Shown: positions 1 through 12,314 of the stretch, piece by piece | Layout: each line of letters opens with the position of its first letter | Position numbering within the stretch: position 1 is the stretch's first letter | The notes under the pieces: model-generated | Database searches by the model: none | Told to the model about the DNA's origin: nothing | What the model saw: only the letters and a program-made list of their open reading frames with translations | Translations under genes and position numbers: made by a program | Assembly: GCA_944989445.1 (NCBI GenBank) | Contig: CALYLW010000054.1 | Location: 310,001 to 374,000, forward strand | Length of the DNA stretch: 64,000 bases | Direction of reading: 5' to 3' | DNA from: Ampullaceana balthica | Lineage: Eukaryota > Mollusca > Gastropoda > Lymnaeidae

Positions 1-48
1 TAGACAGGGGACATTTAAAAAAAACCACTATATCTCTGAAAGGGGAGG

Positions 49-323
49 GGGGCCGTCCATAAAGTACGTCATGCTATTTTTTACCATTTTAAACTCCCCC
101 CTCTCCCCTGTCACAAATCTTGGACCTCCCCCCCCCCACCCTAAAGTTCGCCACACTTTCGTACAAAATTTTGTTTTTTTTTAATTAACAAAATAATTAA
201 ATTTTAATATAAAATTCCGTGACGTCACACATGGCCAGACCCCCCTCCCCCTTGTCACAAACTGTCACACTTTCTTACACCCCCTCCCCCCTCTGGAGCG
301 TGACTTACTTTATGGACAGCCCC
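49..323. mobile_element. MITE with long TIRs (GGGGCCGTCC family), copy 1
   Basis: The two ends are inverted copies: GGGGCCGTCCATAAAGTACG on the left and the reverse complement of a close variant on the right. C-rich and G-rich subterminal stretches are also inverted. The same family occurs at 19547-19780, 30158-32040 and (right end only) 48746. No coding sequence is seen. Superfamily is unassigned; better copies show 3-bp target duplications. Confidence 0.75.
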
Positions 324-698
324 AAAGTTTTACTAGATTCTTTAGGGTTTTTTTTCCTTTTATTATTATATTCGCACCCAAGTCTCAGAAGGACGTGACA
401 TTATCTTTCTTTCAAGTTATTTTAAAGTTAAAATTTCATTCACTCGGCTGTGTTGTTGTTTTTTTCCCCCGCGTTATCTTCTAACGTATCCTTTATCTCG
501 TAGAGGAATGTCTTATCTTAATCCGATAGATAGTCTCCGGGGCTTCATTCAAATCTTATATTGATTTAGAGACCCATTCTCGAAGTCGGGACCTCAGCTT
601 GACTTGTAATTTATCACGTATCTTGGGGCATAGCAATGGCGTTCAAAAATATCCATTCAGGTTGTTTTTTTTTACGTTGTTTGATTGGCCATGATGGA

Positions 699-932
699 GT
701 GTTTGTAGTGTTTGTAGTGTTTGTAGTGTTTGTAGTGTTTGTAGTGTTTGTAGTGTTTGTAGTGTTTGTAGTGTTTGTAGTGTTTGTAGTGTTTGTAGTG
801 TTTGTAGTGTTTGTAGTGTTTTTAGTGTTTGTAGTGTTTGTAGTGTTTGTAGTGTTTGTAGTGTTTGAAGTGTTTGTAGTGTTTGTAGTGTTTGTAGTGT
901 TTGTAGTGTTTGTAGTGTTTGTAGTGTTTGTA
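699..932. repeat. 9-bp minisatellite (TGTTTGTAG)n
   Basis: About 26 near-perfect 9-bp units. The array is open in several frames on both strands only because the unit is a multiple of three. No sign of a real gene. Confidence 0.97.
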
Positions 933-1081
933 TCAACAATGTGGTTATTGATTTTTTTTATTTTTTTAAAATTTATTTTTTTATTATTTTGCTTTACCAT
1001 TTCTATTTATAAGAACCATTTAATTTGTTAATGAAAATCTTGAAAGTTTTATAAAGTTTGATAATTCCTGAATATGCCCAG

Positions 1082-1778
1082 GAGCGTCTTAACGCATACG
1101 CCCGCTGGGCATTTGCCCGGGGGCCCGCGAGCATAGGGGCCCCATGGGAATATGTTTATTAATATATATTACTAGCTGACCCGTGGCGTAGCATACGCCG
1201 CTAATGATTTAGTGACGGGTGAAGACTTCCTGAAAGACACGGTTGTCAAAATGGGGGGGGGGTGGGCAAACGACTGTGAGTGAATGAAAAGAAGGAACTC
1301 TGGAGAAACCCGCGGCGTATCACCCGTAAAAAATGACGGAAGTGTTCAGCTGAAATCTATTTATTTTGAAAAAATTAACTTTTTTAGGGCGCCTACGGCG
1401 CCCACCTTTTTCAAAATCCCAACTAACTTGTCCTTGTTTGATCAATACGAAATATTAAACTTTCTGAAATGTACACAAAGTATTTTATAGCTTTTTACAT
1501 TGTTCCCTTTTTACAAAATTAAAATATCAGCGAAAACAATGACGTCATATATTTTTTTTTACAGCGCATATTTAATTTGCATTGGTGCAGTAATTTGGTG
1601 CGTTGCTTTCTAAAATTAGTATCTGTTGAACATAGTTGCAGCTTGGTGTCTCGCAAGGTCCGACCACGAAGAGAATTATATATATAGATAGATGTATATT
1701 TATTTTTTTATTCCTGAGAGGGAGTGGCCCAACACTATTTCTTTGCCCGGGGGCCTAAAATGGTGTAAAGACGGCTCA
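1082..1778. mobile_element. Nested decayed transposon fragments
   Basis: Outer ends near 1082 and 1778 are imperfect inverted repeats (GAGCGTCTTAAC and the complement of GTAAAGACGG) with inverted CCCGGGGGCC blocks inside. Nested at about 1170-1690 is a copy of the family that starts CTAGCTGACCCGTGGCG and carries GGGCGCCTACGGCGCCC, also seen at 25730-26690 and 27270-30005. It contains ACAATGACGTCAT. No intact frame. Confidence 0.55.
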
Positions 1779-2045
1779 ATTCATTTTTTAGCATAAAGTT
1801 TAGCATAAAGATCCCCATCGAATTAATATTTCAGGTAAAAAGCGTCTGTCGACTAGCTGCATCACTCATCGGGGAAGGGGGTGGAGTTAAAAGTTTAATC
1901 TTGACGAGAAGATAGATTGTAGATGCAATGAGCTAATGCATGGATGCTTATTTAAACCAATTCACATAGAAGATTACCCTCTATCCGACCTTTAAGAACT
2001 AAGTGATCATCAAAATGTACTTAAACGAAAATAATAATACCCCCC

Positions 2046-2690
2046 CCCCATGGCGGATTAAGTGCTGAACTTGCTAAAGCCAGGGGCCCCCTATGATTTC
2101 ATGGCCACGAACTTTAGTATATTTTATATTTAAAAAAGGTAGACAAAAGTTTGCATGAAAATATCAGAAATTAAATAAAACAGTAAAATCTTATTTACTA
2201 ATCTGATCGCCATTCGGATCTGATAGATTAGTAATCGAACAACCTGATTTGATAGGCTCAATTAGAGAAAATATTAACGAATATTATTCATATTTTTTTA
2301 AAAATTTCCAACTTTTGTCAAGCTCTGCTGGTCGCGTGGATGTTTGTAGGCCTGCGGTGCAAGCGATGTTGGGTTCGATTCTCAGTGGGGGTAAATATAT
2401 TTCTTTTCATATACTTTTTTTTTGTTTTAATTGTCTTTTTTCACTATATTTTAGAATGCCGGCAAACAGTTATTTCTTCCTGGTTTTTTTTTCATGAATA
2501 TTATTTTTGGCTGGGAAGGCCGATCCCGTAGTACAGACACAGCATGAGCAAGGAACCAATGGACTATTTAGTTACAAGTTACAGTCTTATATAATCTGCA
2601 AGCCAATATTTTAATTAAAGGGACGCTAACTGGATAGGGCCCCAGTTTGAATTGCAGCCAGGGGCACCATACAGTCTTAATCCGCCCCTG
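2046..2690. mobile_element. Degenerate hAT-like element with GGCGGATTAAG ends
   Basis: Left end GGCGGATTAAGTGCTGAAC and right end complement of CTTAATCCGCC form short inverted repeats. The left 200 bp match 44056-44240 and, inverted, 48255-48350. A tRNA-like SINE sits inside. No transposase is visible. Confidence 0.45.
2296..2400 (+). mobile_element. Possible tRNA-derived SINE head
   Basis: A tRNA-like A-box region (TGGTCGCGTGG) is followed about 50 bp later by a B-box-like GGTTCGATTCTC. There is no complete cloverleaf, so it is not called as a tRNA gene. Confidence 0.35.
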
Positions 2691-3189
2691 CCCCCCTCTC
2701 CAATCCCCCCCCCTAAAATCAATAAATAAAGGTCGTTCGGATCCTTTGGGTCAACTTGCAGTAGCCGAGGCTGAATGGGGAAAGGGGAATGTACGGACTG
2801 GTTATCTGCTGTTGTCCAAACCACCGCGGTCATTTTTGTTTCCATTCACCTGATTTTCCTTTTTGCTTTTACGAAACATGAATTAAATCGTTTAAAACGA
2901 TACACTTAATCAATGCGGACCCCCACCCCCCCACACACACACGTACACTCACACATACACTCACAAACCTAGATTTGATCATAAAATAAATTGCAATGTC
3001 CAAGTATGACGAAAGTTTCAAACCTTGTTCAGTAAAATAAACAACAGCAATATCAGCAACGAACGAAATTGGAAAATTAAATTTCCGTTTCTTTTGAACT
3101 GGTAGAATTTTAAATAAACCTGTTTAACTCAATGCGATTTTAAAAGGAAACTTCTGGCACTAACGTTTATCAAACCAAAATTATTTTCG

Positions 3190-4434
3190 TTACACAAACA
3201 CAGAGATGCCCTTTATTGTACACAAACACAGTGATGCCCGATATTGTACACAAACACAGAGATGCCCTTTATTGTACACAAACACAGTGATGCCCTTTAT
3301 TGTAAACAAACACAGAGATGCCCTTTATTGTACACAAACTCAGTGATGTCCGACATTGTACACAAACACAGTGATGCCCGACGTTGTACACAAACACACT
3401 GATGCCCGACATTGTACACAAACACAGTGATGTCCGACATTGTACACAAACACAGTGATGCCCTACATTGTACACATACACAGTGATGCCCTACATTGTA
3501 CACAAACACAGTGATGCCCTTTATTGTACACAAACACAGTGATGCCCTTTATTGTACACAAACACAGAGATGCCCTTTATTGTACACAAACACCGTGATG
3601 CCCTTTATTGTACACAAACACAGTGATGCCCTTTATTGTACACAAACACAGTGATGCCCTTTATTGTACACAAACACAGTGATGCCCTTTATTGTACACA
3701 AACACAGTGATGTCCTTTATTGTACACAAACACAGTGATGCCCTTTATTGTACACAAACACAGTGATGCCCTTTATTGTACACAAACACAGTGATGCCTT
3801 TATTGTACACAAACACAGTGATGCCCTTTATTGTACACAAACACAGTGATGCCCTTTATTGTACACAAACACAGTGATGCCCTTTATTGTACACAAACAC
3901 AGAGATGCCCTTTATTGTACACAAACACAGTGATGCCCTTTATTGTACACAAACACAGTGATGCCCTTTATTGTACACAAACACAGTGATGCCCTTTATT
4001 GTACACAAACACAGTGATGCCCTTTATTTTACACAAACACAGTGATGCCCTACATTGTACACAAACACAGTGATGCCCTTTATTGTACACAAACACAGTG
4101 ATGCCTTTTATTGTACACAAACTCAGTGATGCCCTTTATTGTACACAAACACGGTGATGCCCTTTATTGTACACAAACACGGTGATGCCCTTTATTGTAC
4201 ACAAACACAGTGATGCCCTACATTGTACACAAACACGGTGATGCCCTTTATTGTACACAAACACAGTGATGCCCGACATTGTACACAAACACACTGATGC
4301 CCGACATTGTACATAAACACAGTGATGCCCGACATTGTACACAAACACAGTGATGCCCGACATTGTACACAACCACACTGATACCCTTTATTGTACACAA
4401 ACACAGTGATACCCTTTATTGTACACAAACACAT
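3190..4434. repeat. 28-bp minisatellite, about 44 copies
   Basis: The unit begins TGTACACAAACACAGTGATG. Variants alternate between endings CCCTTTAT and CCCGACAT and cluster at the two ends of the array, while the middle is homogeneous. It lies downstream of the host gene. Confidence 0.97.
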
Positions 4435-4469
4435 TGGTGGCTGACGTTGGCCCGAGACCGGGCTGAAAA

Positions 4470-4725
4470 AGTTGGTCGAATGGCGATTCTATGAATAATT
4501 TAATGGTTATTCTAGGAAAATTTAATTGAAATTCAATAAATAATTTAATTCCATTTCTATGAATAAATTGCATAATGTTTTGGCAATTCTATGAATAATT
4601 TATTTGAAATTCTATAAATAATTTAATCCCAATTATATGAATAATTTATTGAATTTGCAATTCTTTGAATAATTTAAGGGCATTTCTAATAATTTCTATG
4701 AATAATAAAATTCAACATTCAATTC
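4470..4725. repeat. AT-rich degenerate repeat
   Basis: Loose repeats around TTCTATGAATAATTTAAT. No gene or other feature seen. Confidence 0.6.
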
Positions 4726-4867
4726 AATATTCCTTGGAGTATGATGTAAACGCTAAATTAAAGTATCACAAATTGTTCTTTTTATGGTTGGTAATTATTT
4801 ATGTATAGTTATTTTAATGCATGAACTTTAAAACATGTGTGTTTATGCAGAAAGAAATAATACTCTA

Positions 4868-5752
4868 GAGTCTATACCAGGAGTCTATACCAGGAGTGTA
4901 TACCAGGAGTCTATACCAGGAGTCTATACCAGGAGTCTATACCAGGAGTCTATACCAGGAGTCTATACCAGGAGTCTATACCAGGAGTCTATACCAGGAG
5001 TCTATACCAGGAGTCTATACCAGGAGTCTATACCAGGGGTCTATACCAGGAGTCTATACCAGGAGTCTATACCAGGAGTCTATACCAGGAGTCTATACCA
5101 GGGGTCTATACCAGGAGTCTATACCAGGAGTCTATACCAGGAGTGTATACCAGGAGTCTATACCAGGAGTCTATACCAGGAGTCTATACCAGGAGTCTAT
5201 ACCAGGAGTCTATACCAGGAGTCTATACCAGGAGTCTATACCAGGAGTCTATACCAGGAGTCTATACCAGGAGTCTATACCAGGAGTCTATACCAGGAGT
5301 CTATACCAGGAGTCTATCCAGGAGTCTATACCAGGAGTCTATACCAGGAGTCTATACCAGGAGTCTATACCAGGAGTCTATACCAGGAGTCTATACCAGG
5401 AGTCTATACCAGGAGTCTATACCAGGAGTCTATACCAGGAGTCTATACCAGGAGTCTATACCAGGAGTCTATACCAGGAGTCTATACCAGGAGTCTATAC
5501 CAGGAGTCTATACCAGGAGTCTATACCAGGAGTCTATACCAGGAGTCTATACCAGCAGTCTATACCAGGAGTCTATACCAGGAGTCTATACCAGGAGTCT
5601 ATACCAGGAGTCTATACCAGGAGTCTATACCAGGAGTCTATACCAGGAGTCTATACCAGGAGTCTATACCAGGAGTCTATACCAGGAGTCTATACCAGGA
5701 GTCTATACCAGGAGTCTATACCAGGAGTCTATACCAGGAGTCTATACCAGGA
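4868..5752. repeat. 13-bp minisatellite, about 68 copies, at a MITE end
   Basis: The unit is AGTCTATACCAGG, very homogeneous, with single-base variants and one unit shortened by 2 bp (near 5315). All three plus-strand frames are open because 13 x 3 lacks stops; the apparent 326-residue protein is an artefact. The array lies between a CTCTAGA motif and the left TIR of the MITE at 5748. Confidence 0.97.
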
Positions 5753-5905
5753 GTCGGCAACCTTTTGAGACGGAAGCGTCAAAAGTTACAATTTACAAAA
5801 TGTCCCAGTTTTTAAAGAGCCACTAACGTTTTTATTTCAATATTATGGTATGGAACTGGAGAACCGCTTCTAGACATCGGAAGAGCCGCAGTTTGCCGAC
5901 CCCTG
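5748..5905. mobile_element. Short hAT-like MITE (CAGGGGTCGGCAAAC ends)
   Basis: Left TIR CAGGAGTCGGCAACC and right TIR (complement) CAGGGGTCGGCAAAC match at 13 of 15 positions. The right flank CTCTAGA (5906-5912) recurs at 4863-4869 beyond the 13-bp array, which suggests a target duplication split by later array growth. GTCGGCAA-type ends are typical of hAT MITEs. Confidence 0.7.
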
Positions 5906-5912
5906 CTCTAGA

Positions 5913-7185
5913 TGAATAGGTCAACCAATCGGATTTTTTTTTGTTGCTAGTCTGGGCCAATTTTCTGAAGAAATAAATTTCCGATATTTTTCTTGGGCTT
6001 TCAAGTTGTTTTTTTTTAAATGTACGATTGGATTTTCTTCTGACACAAAAATTTTACACTGTAGAGCCTCACATACATCTCTTTTAGCACATCATAACAA
6101 TAGACCGCTAGAGATGTTAGAACTTACTGTGACAGTAGATTATCGTAACTGTTTTTACGTAACAAAAATAGCAACAAACACCACCAAAACCAAACATGGG
6201 AAATATTGCTTGAAAAAAAAAGTAATTAAATTGTAATTTTTAAAAACTGTAATTATTTTCATAAATGCAACAATTATTATTATAATTATAATTTAAGTTT
6301 TTAAAGACACAATGGGGTTTTGTTCTAAAAATTAATTAAGTCTAATAAAAAAATAAAATGGTAATCATGACATAAAATAAAAGGAAGTCCCTTAATTGAT
6401 CTGTGATCCAGAATTGTTGGTACGTTTTGACGGGTTGGTCCTATACATGCAGTTCTCGATGCTATCTCCATGGATGAGTGCTAAAAATCACCCATCATCA
6501 AATAGTCGATACTGGTTTGGGGAATCTTGAGTGTAGTTATCAGCGAATGATTTAGCAACGTCTTCTTAGTACTACGGTAAGAGGCAAGCATCACAAAAGG
6601 GATGCAAGCTGTCGGCGTTGTAGCATGGGCCCAGAAAAAAGTAATCGCAAACGTTGACTTCACGGCCCGAGGAGGCAGGCATAGCGCGGAGAGCGGGGGG
6701 GGGGTGGTCAGGGTGGAGGGAAGTCCTATGCTCAAGTTTTGTGTGGCGCTGTCAAACAGATGCAGCGGGTGTGGGTCGGCGGGGTACCGGCTAGCTTTCA
6801 AGGACGCAAGCTCCCCCCCCCCAAAGGAATTAATTGACCATGGTTGACATTCAGCAAATGAGAAGCAACATTATTTTGTGTGCCACCAATATACATAAAA
6901 GTTAACTACAAAACATTGAAAAAGAAGCAAAAGAAATTGTAATTAAACCACATAATTCTATTTCAATACGTCCTTTTGCTTCAGTTTTTCTACAATTTGT
7001 TTTGAATAAAACACTTTACCAAACTTCATTGTTGTGTTAACTTTCTAAATGTATTTTTTTTAAAAATTAAATATAGACGCATTTTCTAATGTCTCTGATA
7101 TATTTTTTTTCTACCATATCGAAAAACAACAAATACATTTTTATCCCATAATCATACTGTCATACTGTCGCACGTTTTCTCATAA
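5913..7185. other. No supported feature
   Basis: AT-rich sequence with short low-complexity runs (a G-run and C-run near 6695-6825). Small ORFs here show no recognisable domain. Nothing further supported. Confidence 0.5.
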
Positions 7186-7189
7186 TGAA

Positions 7190-7840
7190 GGTATGTCCAT
7201 GTCAGGTCGTTGTCCGTTGTATCTATTTCACTTGTCTATGACACACTCTCTGTCAGGATATAAGCCGATGTTTCTATTTACCTAGTCTACGACACCGCTC
7301 TCTGCCAATATATTGTCCAATGATTCTGTTTACCTTGCCTATGACACTCTACCTGTCAGGATATTGTCCAATGATTCTGTTTACCTAGTCTACGACACCG
7401 CTCTCTGCCAATATATTGTCCCATGATTCTGTTTACCTTGCCTATGACACTCTACCTGTCTGGATATTGTCCAATGATTCTGTTTACCTTGCCTATGACA
7501 CTCTACCTGCCAGGATATTGTCCAATGATTCTGTTTGCCTTGTCTATGACACTCTACCTGTCAGGATATTGTCTAATGATTCTGTTTACCTTGCCTATGA
7601 CACTCTTCTACCTGTCAGGATATTGTCCAATGATTCTGTTTACCTTGCCTATGACACGCCCCCTGTCAGTGTGTTGTCCAATGATTCTGTTTACCTTGTC
7701 TATGACACGCCCCCTGTCAGGGTATTGTCTAATGTTTCCTTTTACCTTGTCTATAACACCCCCCCCCCGTCAGGGTTTTGTCCAAGGTTTCAGTTTGACC
7801 TTTTCTTTGACACGCCCGCTGTCAGGCCATTGTCCGCGAT
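7190..7840. repeat. 51-bp minisatellite, about 12 copies
   Basis: The unit begins TCTGTTTACCTTGCCTATGA and ends in TATTGTCCAATGAT. The unit is 17 codons, hence a long open frame on the plus strand that I do not call as a gene. Copies diverge towards the right edge. Confidence 0.93.
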
Positions 7841-8605
7841 GCTGCTGCCTAACTTGCCTGGCAGACGCATAAGTAACTTCTAGCCAATCAATAATTTCCG
7901 CCGACACATTGATGTCGTATGTGTTGACGTTTGTCGTGGCTAAAGATGGCGATGCCGTCCGTACTTCGTTGATAATAGATGGTGTCTTCAGCCCTTGAAT
8001 TGAATGACCTTGATTCAATGCGTCGAACTATGTCATCACTCATTATATGATAGCTTTATTTATTTTATAATCGGCGCTAGCGCGTGTGTGTGAGTGTCTG
8101 TGACAGTCTGTGTGTGTGTGTGGGGGGGGCTGTATTTCCCTCAAGAGTCTCTCTAACATGAAGCTGGTTGGACAACACGTATTTCATAACTAGAACCAAT
8201 CAATTCCGATTCAAACGGGAAATTTTTAAAGATTCAGATTTTTACCCACACACACCCAAACCCTCTTTTATATTTGCGGCACATTTATATATATCCTTAA
8301 ATTTTCTAGCCTAGATGCCATCTTTGTACACAATTTTTAAGAATATCATTTATTTACACAATCCTTTCTGTTCAAAATTTCTAGAATATATTCAACATGG
8401 AGATTCATTACAGTGGGGTGGGGGGGGTGATCTTAATTAACATATTCTTAAATGTCACCCGGGTGAGATACATAGGTCAAGTAGTGATCAAGTATTATGA
8501 ACTCACACACAAGTGTTTTGACATAAATATTTCATTAAAAATTATATATTAGTCTTTTAAAATTTTTAAAAAATAATTTTTTTGTAGTATCTTTAATTTT
8601 TTAAA
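7841..8605. other. No supported feature
   Basis: AT-rich with a short TG-run near 8080-8125 and G/C-runs. Nothing recognised. Confidence 0.5.
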
Positions 8606-9212
8606 TGATTATTATCATTATCATTATTATTATCATTATTATTATCATTATTACTATCATTATTATTATTATCATTATTACTATCATTATTACTATCATT
8701 ATTATTATCATTATTACTATCATTATTATTATCATTATTACTATCATTATTTTTATCATTATTACTATCATTATTATTATCGTTATGCTATCATTATTAT
8801 TATCATTATTTTTATCATTATTATTATCATTATTACTATCATTATTATTATCATTATTACTATCATTATTATTATCATTATTACTATCATTATTATTATC
8901 ATTATTACTATCATTATTACTATCATTAGTATTATCATTATTACTATCATTATTATTATCATTATTACTATCATTATTATTATCATTATTACTATCATTA
9001 TTATTATCATTATTACTATCATTATTACTATCATTATTATTATCATTATTACTATCATTATTATTATCATTATTACTATCATTATTACTATCATTATTAT
9101 TATCATTATTACTATCATTATTATTATCATTATTATTATCATTATTACTATCATTATTATTATCATTATTACTATCATTATTTTTATCATTATTACTATC
9201 ATTATTATTATT
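8606..9212. repeat. 9/18-bp ATT-rich minisatellite
   Basis: Nine-base units of the form TATTATCAT alternate with TACTATCAT, giving an 18-bp higher order. Both strands are open in several frames; the Asn/Asp/Ser-rich frame on the minus strand is an artefact. Confidence 0.96.
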
Positions 9213-10304
9213 GCTTTGGTAGATTGTCAAAATTGTTATTCTTATATTTTTACTGGAGATTTTCGCCTGCGGGTTTAATCCTCCTTCAATACTCGAGTAA
9301 CTTGTAACTATACCAATGGGAAAAAGAAGTCTATAACAAAACCACGACGCTGTTTAGCGAACGCCTTTATTTTCGTACTCAGTTTTAACAGCCTTTCATC
9401 GCTGTGACGGAGAGTTCACGACTCACTCTCATCCAGAATTCCAACTGTACACACGATGGCATTTATATCACGCTTTCACTGTAATGATACCACTTTTTTT
9501 TTAGTTTTCCGACAATGCTGGTAAGCCGTCCCTACACACGTAAAAACATTTTTATTGAGTATCTATACTACATGATTGGGGAGAAAATAAATAGTCAAAT
9601 CATTTAAATAATCTTCTAGCATTCCACACGTGAATATATGGATAACAATGCTGCCTTGTTCAAACTGTAACGCAAATATTTTTTTTTATATCTCAAAACC
9701 ACGCACGTGGCTTAGAAACCTTTAAAATACACACACATGTATACGCACATACAACACACATCTGTCGCATCAGGTAATGACAGACTGTCATTTTGTGTGA
9801 TCATATCATTACTTGTTATATCAAGAAATCTCTGATCCTGTCGCCCTCCACTACAGTATCACACGTCTTTACATGCCGACGAAATCTAATTATCCCGTTG
9901 CACTCAAAACACATTATTTCAAATTATCTTACAAGTACCTCGTGTCAATGCTTGTGATAAAGTCTTTCATCCTCTTGTACTCTATACTACAGCATCTGCT
10001 GTGATCTTGCACTCTCTTAAATTATCTCGAGGAGTTATCTTGCACTTTGCCACAGTATCTCCAGTCATCTTGCTCTCTACCACAGCATCTCCAGTCATCT
10101 TGCACTCTACCACAGTATCTCCGGGATTTCTTGCACTCTACCGCAGTATCGCGAGGTATCTTGCACTCTGCTACAGCATCTCCAGTCAACTTGCACTTTG
10201 CTATAGAGTATCTCGTGTAAGCTTGCAGTATCTCGAGTCATGTTGCGGTATCCCACAGTACGTCATAACACCCCCCCCCACACCATCCCCAGCCCATCTC
10301 ACAT
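9213..10304 (-). other. 3' flank and likely 3' UTR of the host gene
   Basis: This follows the stop codon on the minus strand. It contains repeated short CAGTATCTC and CTTGCACTCTAC phrases (about 10010-10260). A minus-strand AATAAA is at about 9369-9374, but I cannot tell which poly(A) site is used. Confidence 0.4.
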
Positions 10305-10567
10305 TTATGTCAGATAAATACTGTCGGCCAGTTCCGACTTCGGACTGTCCGGCTCGGGGTGCTCTCTCACGCTGCTCTCGGACTCGACGATGCGTGGGCG
10401 TGACGTGCGGCCCTCCTCCTCGGCGTCCTCCCTCAGGTACATGTTGGGCCTGTCGTCAAAGAGGCTGATAAAGGATGGGCCCCCGGGCGCCACCTCTGTG
10501 TACTCGTTGAATGACGTCTCGTACTTGTTCCTCACGTATTCTCCGTTCTTGTTCTGCGTGTAGGATT
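10305..10567 (-). CDS. Terminal exon: cytoplasmic tail and stop codon
   Basis: The acceptor is TCTCCTGTTTCAG. The exon encodes 86 residues ending DSIYLT and a TAA stop at 10305-10307. The tail is rich in acidic residues and prolines and holds several tyrosines: SYTQN, EYVRN, KYETS, NEYTEV, NMYLRED and SIYLT. NEYTEV and SIYLT resemble Tyr-based docking sites but do not fit the strict ITIM or ITAM consensus. Phosphorylation-dependent signalling is an inference. No catalytic domain is present. Confidence 0.88.
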
Positions 10568-11080
10568 CTGAAACAGGAGATTTCACGTTAGGTGCATGAA
10601 TCTCTTTCACCGCGCGGTGGGGTTTCAATCGAAATTGCTTGGTCGGTCAGAAGCGATATGCGAACGTTTGAGAGGCGTTACTTTGTACTTGATGTTCCCA
10701 ATTCTAGGTAGGTTTAGTCGTAAATCGTTTTTATCCCTCAAGCTAAGTGACATGAAACTGAAACTTTCTAGGCTTAAAGTGTGTAGTTACTTTATCATGT
10801 GACTTTTTAAAAAAATTTCCTAATCCAATTACATTTTTTTTCCCAGTCAAATTATTAAAAATTTTCTTCTAAATTTTTCTCCAATTAATTTTCATGTTTT
10901 TAAATGTATATTTTGTTTCTAATTACTATTTTTAAAATAAATGTTGTTCCCCATTTACCGATTCCTTTGAATAAATTTAATAACAAAAGCCACATTTTTA
11001 GAGTATCCAAACTACAGCTCCAATTCTTATAATTTAATAATGTATTTCAGACATATTTTTATCTTCTGGTTTTAATGTAC

Positions 11081-11518
11081 CAACAAAAGTTGTGTTGTAT
11101 TTTGACGTTGAGGAGTGTGGTTTGGAAAGAATGATAAAAACAACTTAGACCAACAAAAGTTGTGTTGTATTTTGGCGCTGTTGGGTTTGGGGGTCGGAAA
11201 GAATGATAAAAACAACTTAGGCCAACAAAAGTTGTGTTGTATTTTGGCGCTGTTGGGTTTGGGGGTCGGAAAGAATGATAAAAACAACTAAGGCCAACAA
11301 AAGTTGTGTTGTATTTTGGCGCTGTTGGGTTTGGGGGTCGGAAAGAATGATAAAAACAACTTAGGCCAACAAAAGTTGTGTTGTATTTTGGCGCTGTTGG
11401 GTTTGGGGGTCGGAAAGAATGATAAAAACAACTAAGGCCAACAAAAGTTGTGTTGTATTTTGGCGCTGTTGGGTTTGGGGGTCGGAAAGAATGATAAAAA
11501 CAACTAAGACCAACAAAA
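11081..11518. repeat. 72-bp minisatellite, six copies, in the last intron
   Basis: Units start CAACAAAAGTTGTGTTGTAT at 11081, 11151, 11223, 11295, 11367, 11439 and 11511. The unit is 24 codons. On the minus strand, in frame with the transmembrane exon, each unit encodes TQLLLALVVFIILSD, a hydrophobic block, until a TAA in the third unit read. Confidence 0.95.
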
Positions 11519-11536
11519 ATCCATTCCAACGTTCAC

Positions 11537-11719
11537 CTGAGATGTTCTGCTTCTTCTTTCCTTTTCTACTCATCAGGTAGCTGACGGTGCCGATGGCTAT
11601 GAGCCACGGGATGAGGAAGTGGTAAAATTTGAGCGAGCTCACGGCGTTCTCGTCGGTTTTGGCCTCCATGACGTCCTCCAGGCTGTCCACCTTGGTGTGG
11701 TTGGACGTGGCCGTGTAGG
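11537..11719 (-). CDS. Exon: transmembrane helix and stop-transfer sequence
   Basis: The exon is 183 nt, phase 1 on both sides, acceptor CACAACCAG and donor GTGAAC. It encodes a short acidic linker with an NHT sequon, then the hydrophobic stretch FYHFLIPWLIAIGTVSYLM followed by SRKGKKKQ. The basic cluster after the helix predicts a type I orientation with the C-terminus in the cytoplasm. The following intron starts a 72-bp array only about 20 bases after the donor. Confidence 0.87.
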
Positions 11720-12182
11720 CTGGTTGTGGGGGTCAAACGGAAACAGTGGTTAATCTTTTTTTTTAACCTTTAAATTATTATTTTATATTATTATTTAAAG
11801 CCTTTGTTTTTAAAAAAACACTTGTAATCGTTTCAGTAATTTAATTTTTTTAAAAATTAAAACAAGCTCTTCTGTACCACCTTTATTTTTTCGACGGACT
11901 AAAAAAAACAGAAAGTGACCAAAAACTGTCTTATGTCTCTTTACCGTAGCCACATCAGCTGTAAAAAACCATTAATATCTTTCTATTTCTGAAACTGCCA
12001 ATCTCTTCCCACCAGAAACTGACCAACTACTTCACAACTTATCCTAAGACTGACCAAAGTTCTCTTCGATCCATATGCCAACCACTGAAATTAATTCGCG
12101 CATATGTGACCAAATAAAGAACTTTAAAATAATAAAAAAAGCTTAATTAAACTGTCGTAGTTTCAACTAAGACTAATCTCAC

Positions 12183-12314
12183 TGTCTGCACAAAATTTCC
12201 CGAAGTTCTGCTTGGGGCACTCGTAGCAGTAGCCATCGTAGTTGCACCTGCTGTTGGAGCACGTCAATGAGCACTCCCTGCTGCAGTCGATGTAGTGGTT
12301 CGGCGGTGCGCAAT
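12183..12314 (-). CDS. Exon: EGF-like module 4 (juxtamembrane)
   Basis: The exon is 132 nt, phase 1 on both sides, acceptor ACCTCCAG and donor GTGAGA. It encodes CAPPNHYIDCSRECSLTC and then a CNYDGYCYECPKQNFGKFC segment, eight cysteines. It joins Gal4 (EIYGD-CAP) to the membrane-spanning exon. Confidence 0.87.

Noticed and set aside
3190..4434. CRISPR-like array (regular 28-bp repeats)
   Set aside because: Units are contiguous with no unique spacers, no cas genes, and the genome is eukaryotic.
4835..5826. 326-residue YTRSLYQESIPGV repeat protein
   Set aside because: 13-bp array read in three equivalent frames; an array at a MITE edge, not a gene.
8601..9230. Asn/Asp/Ser-rich or poly-Ile/Leu proteins
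   Set aside because: Shadow of the 9/18-bp ATT-rich repeat.
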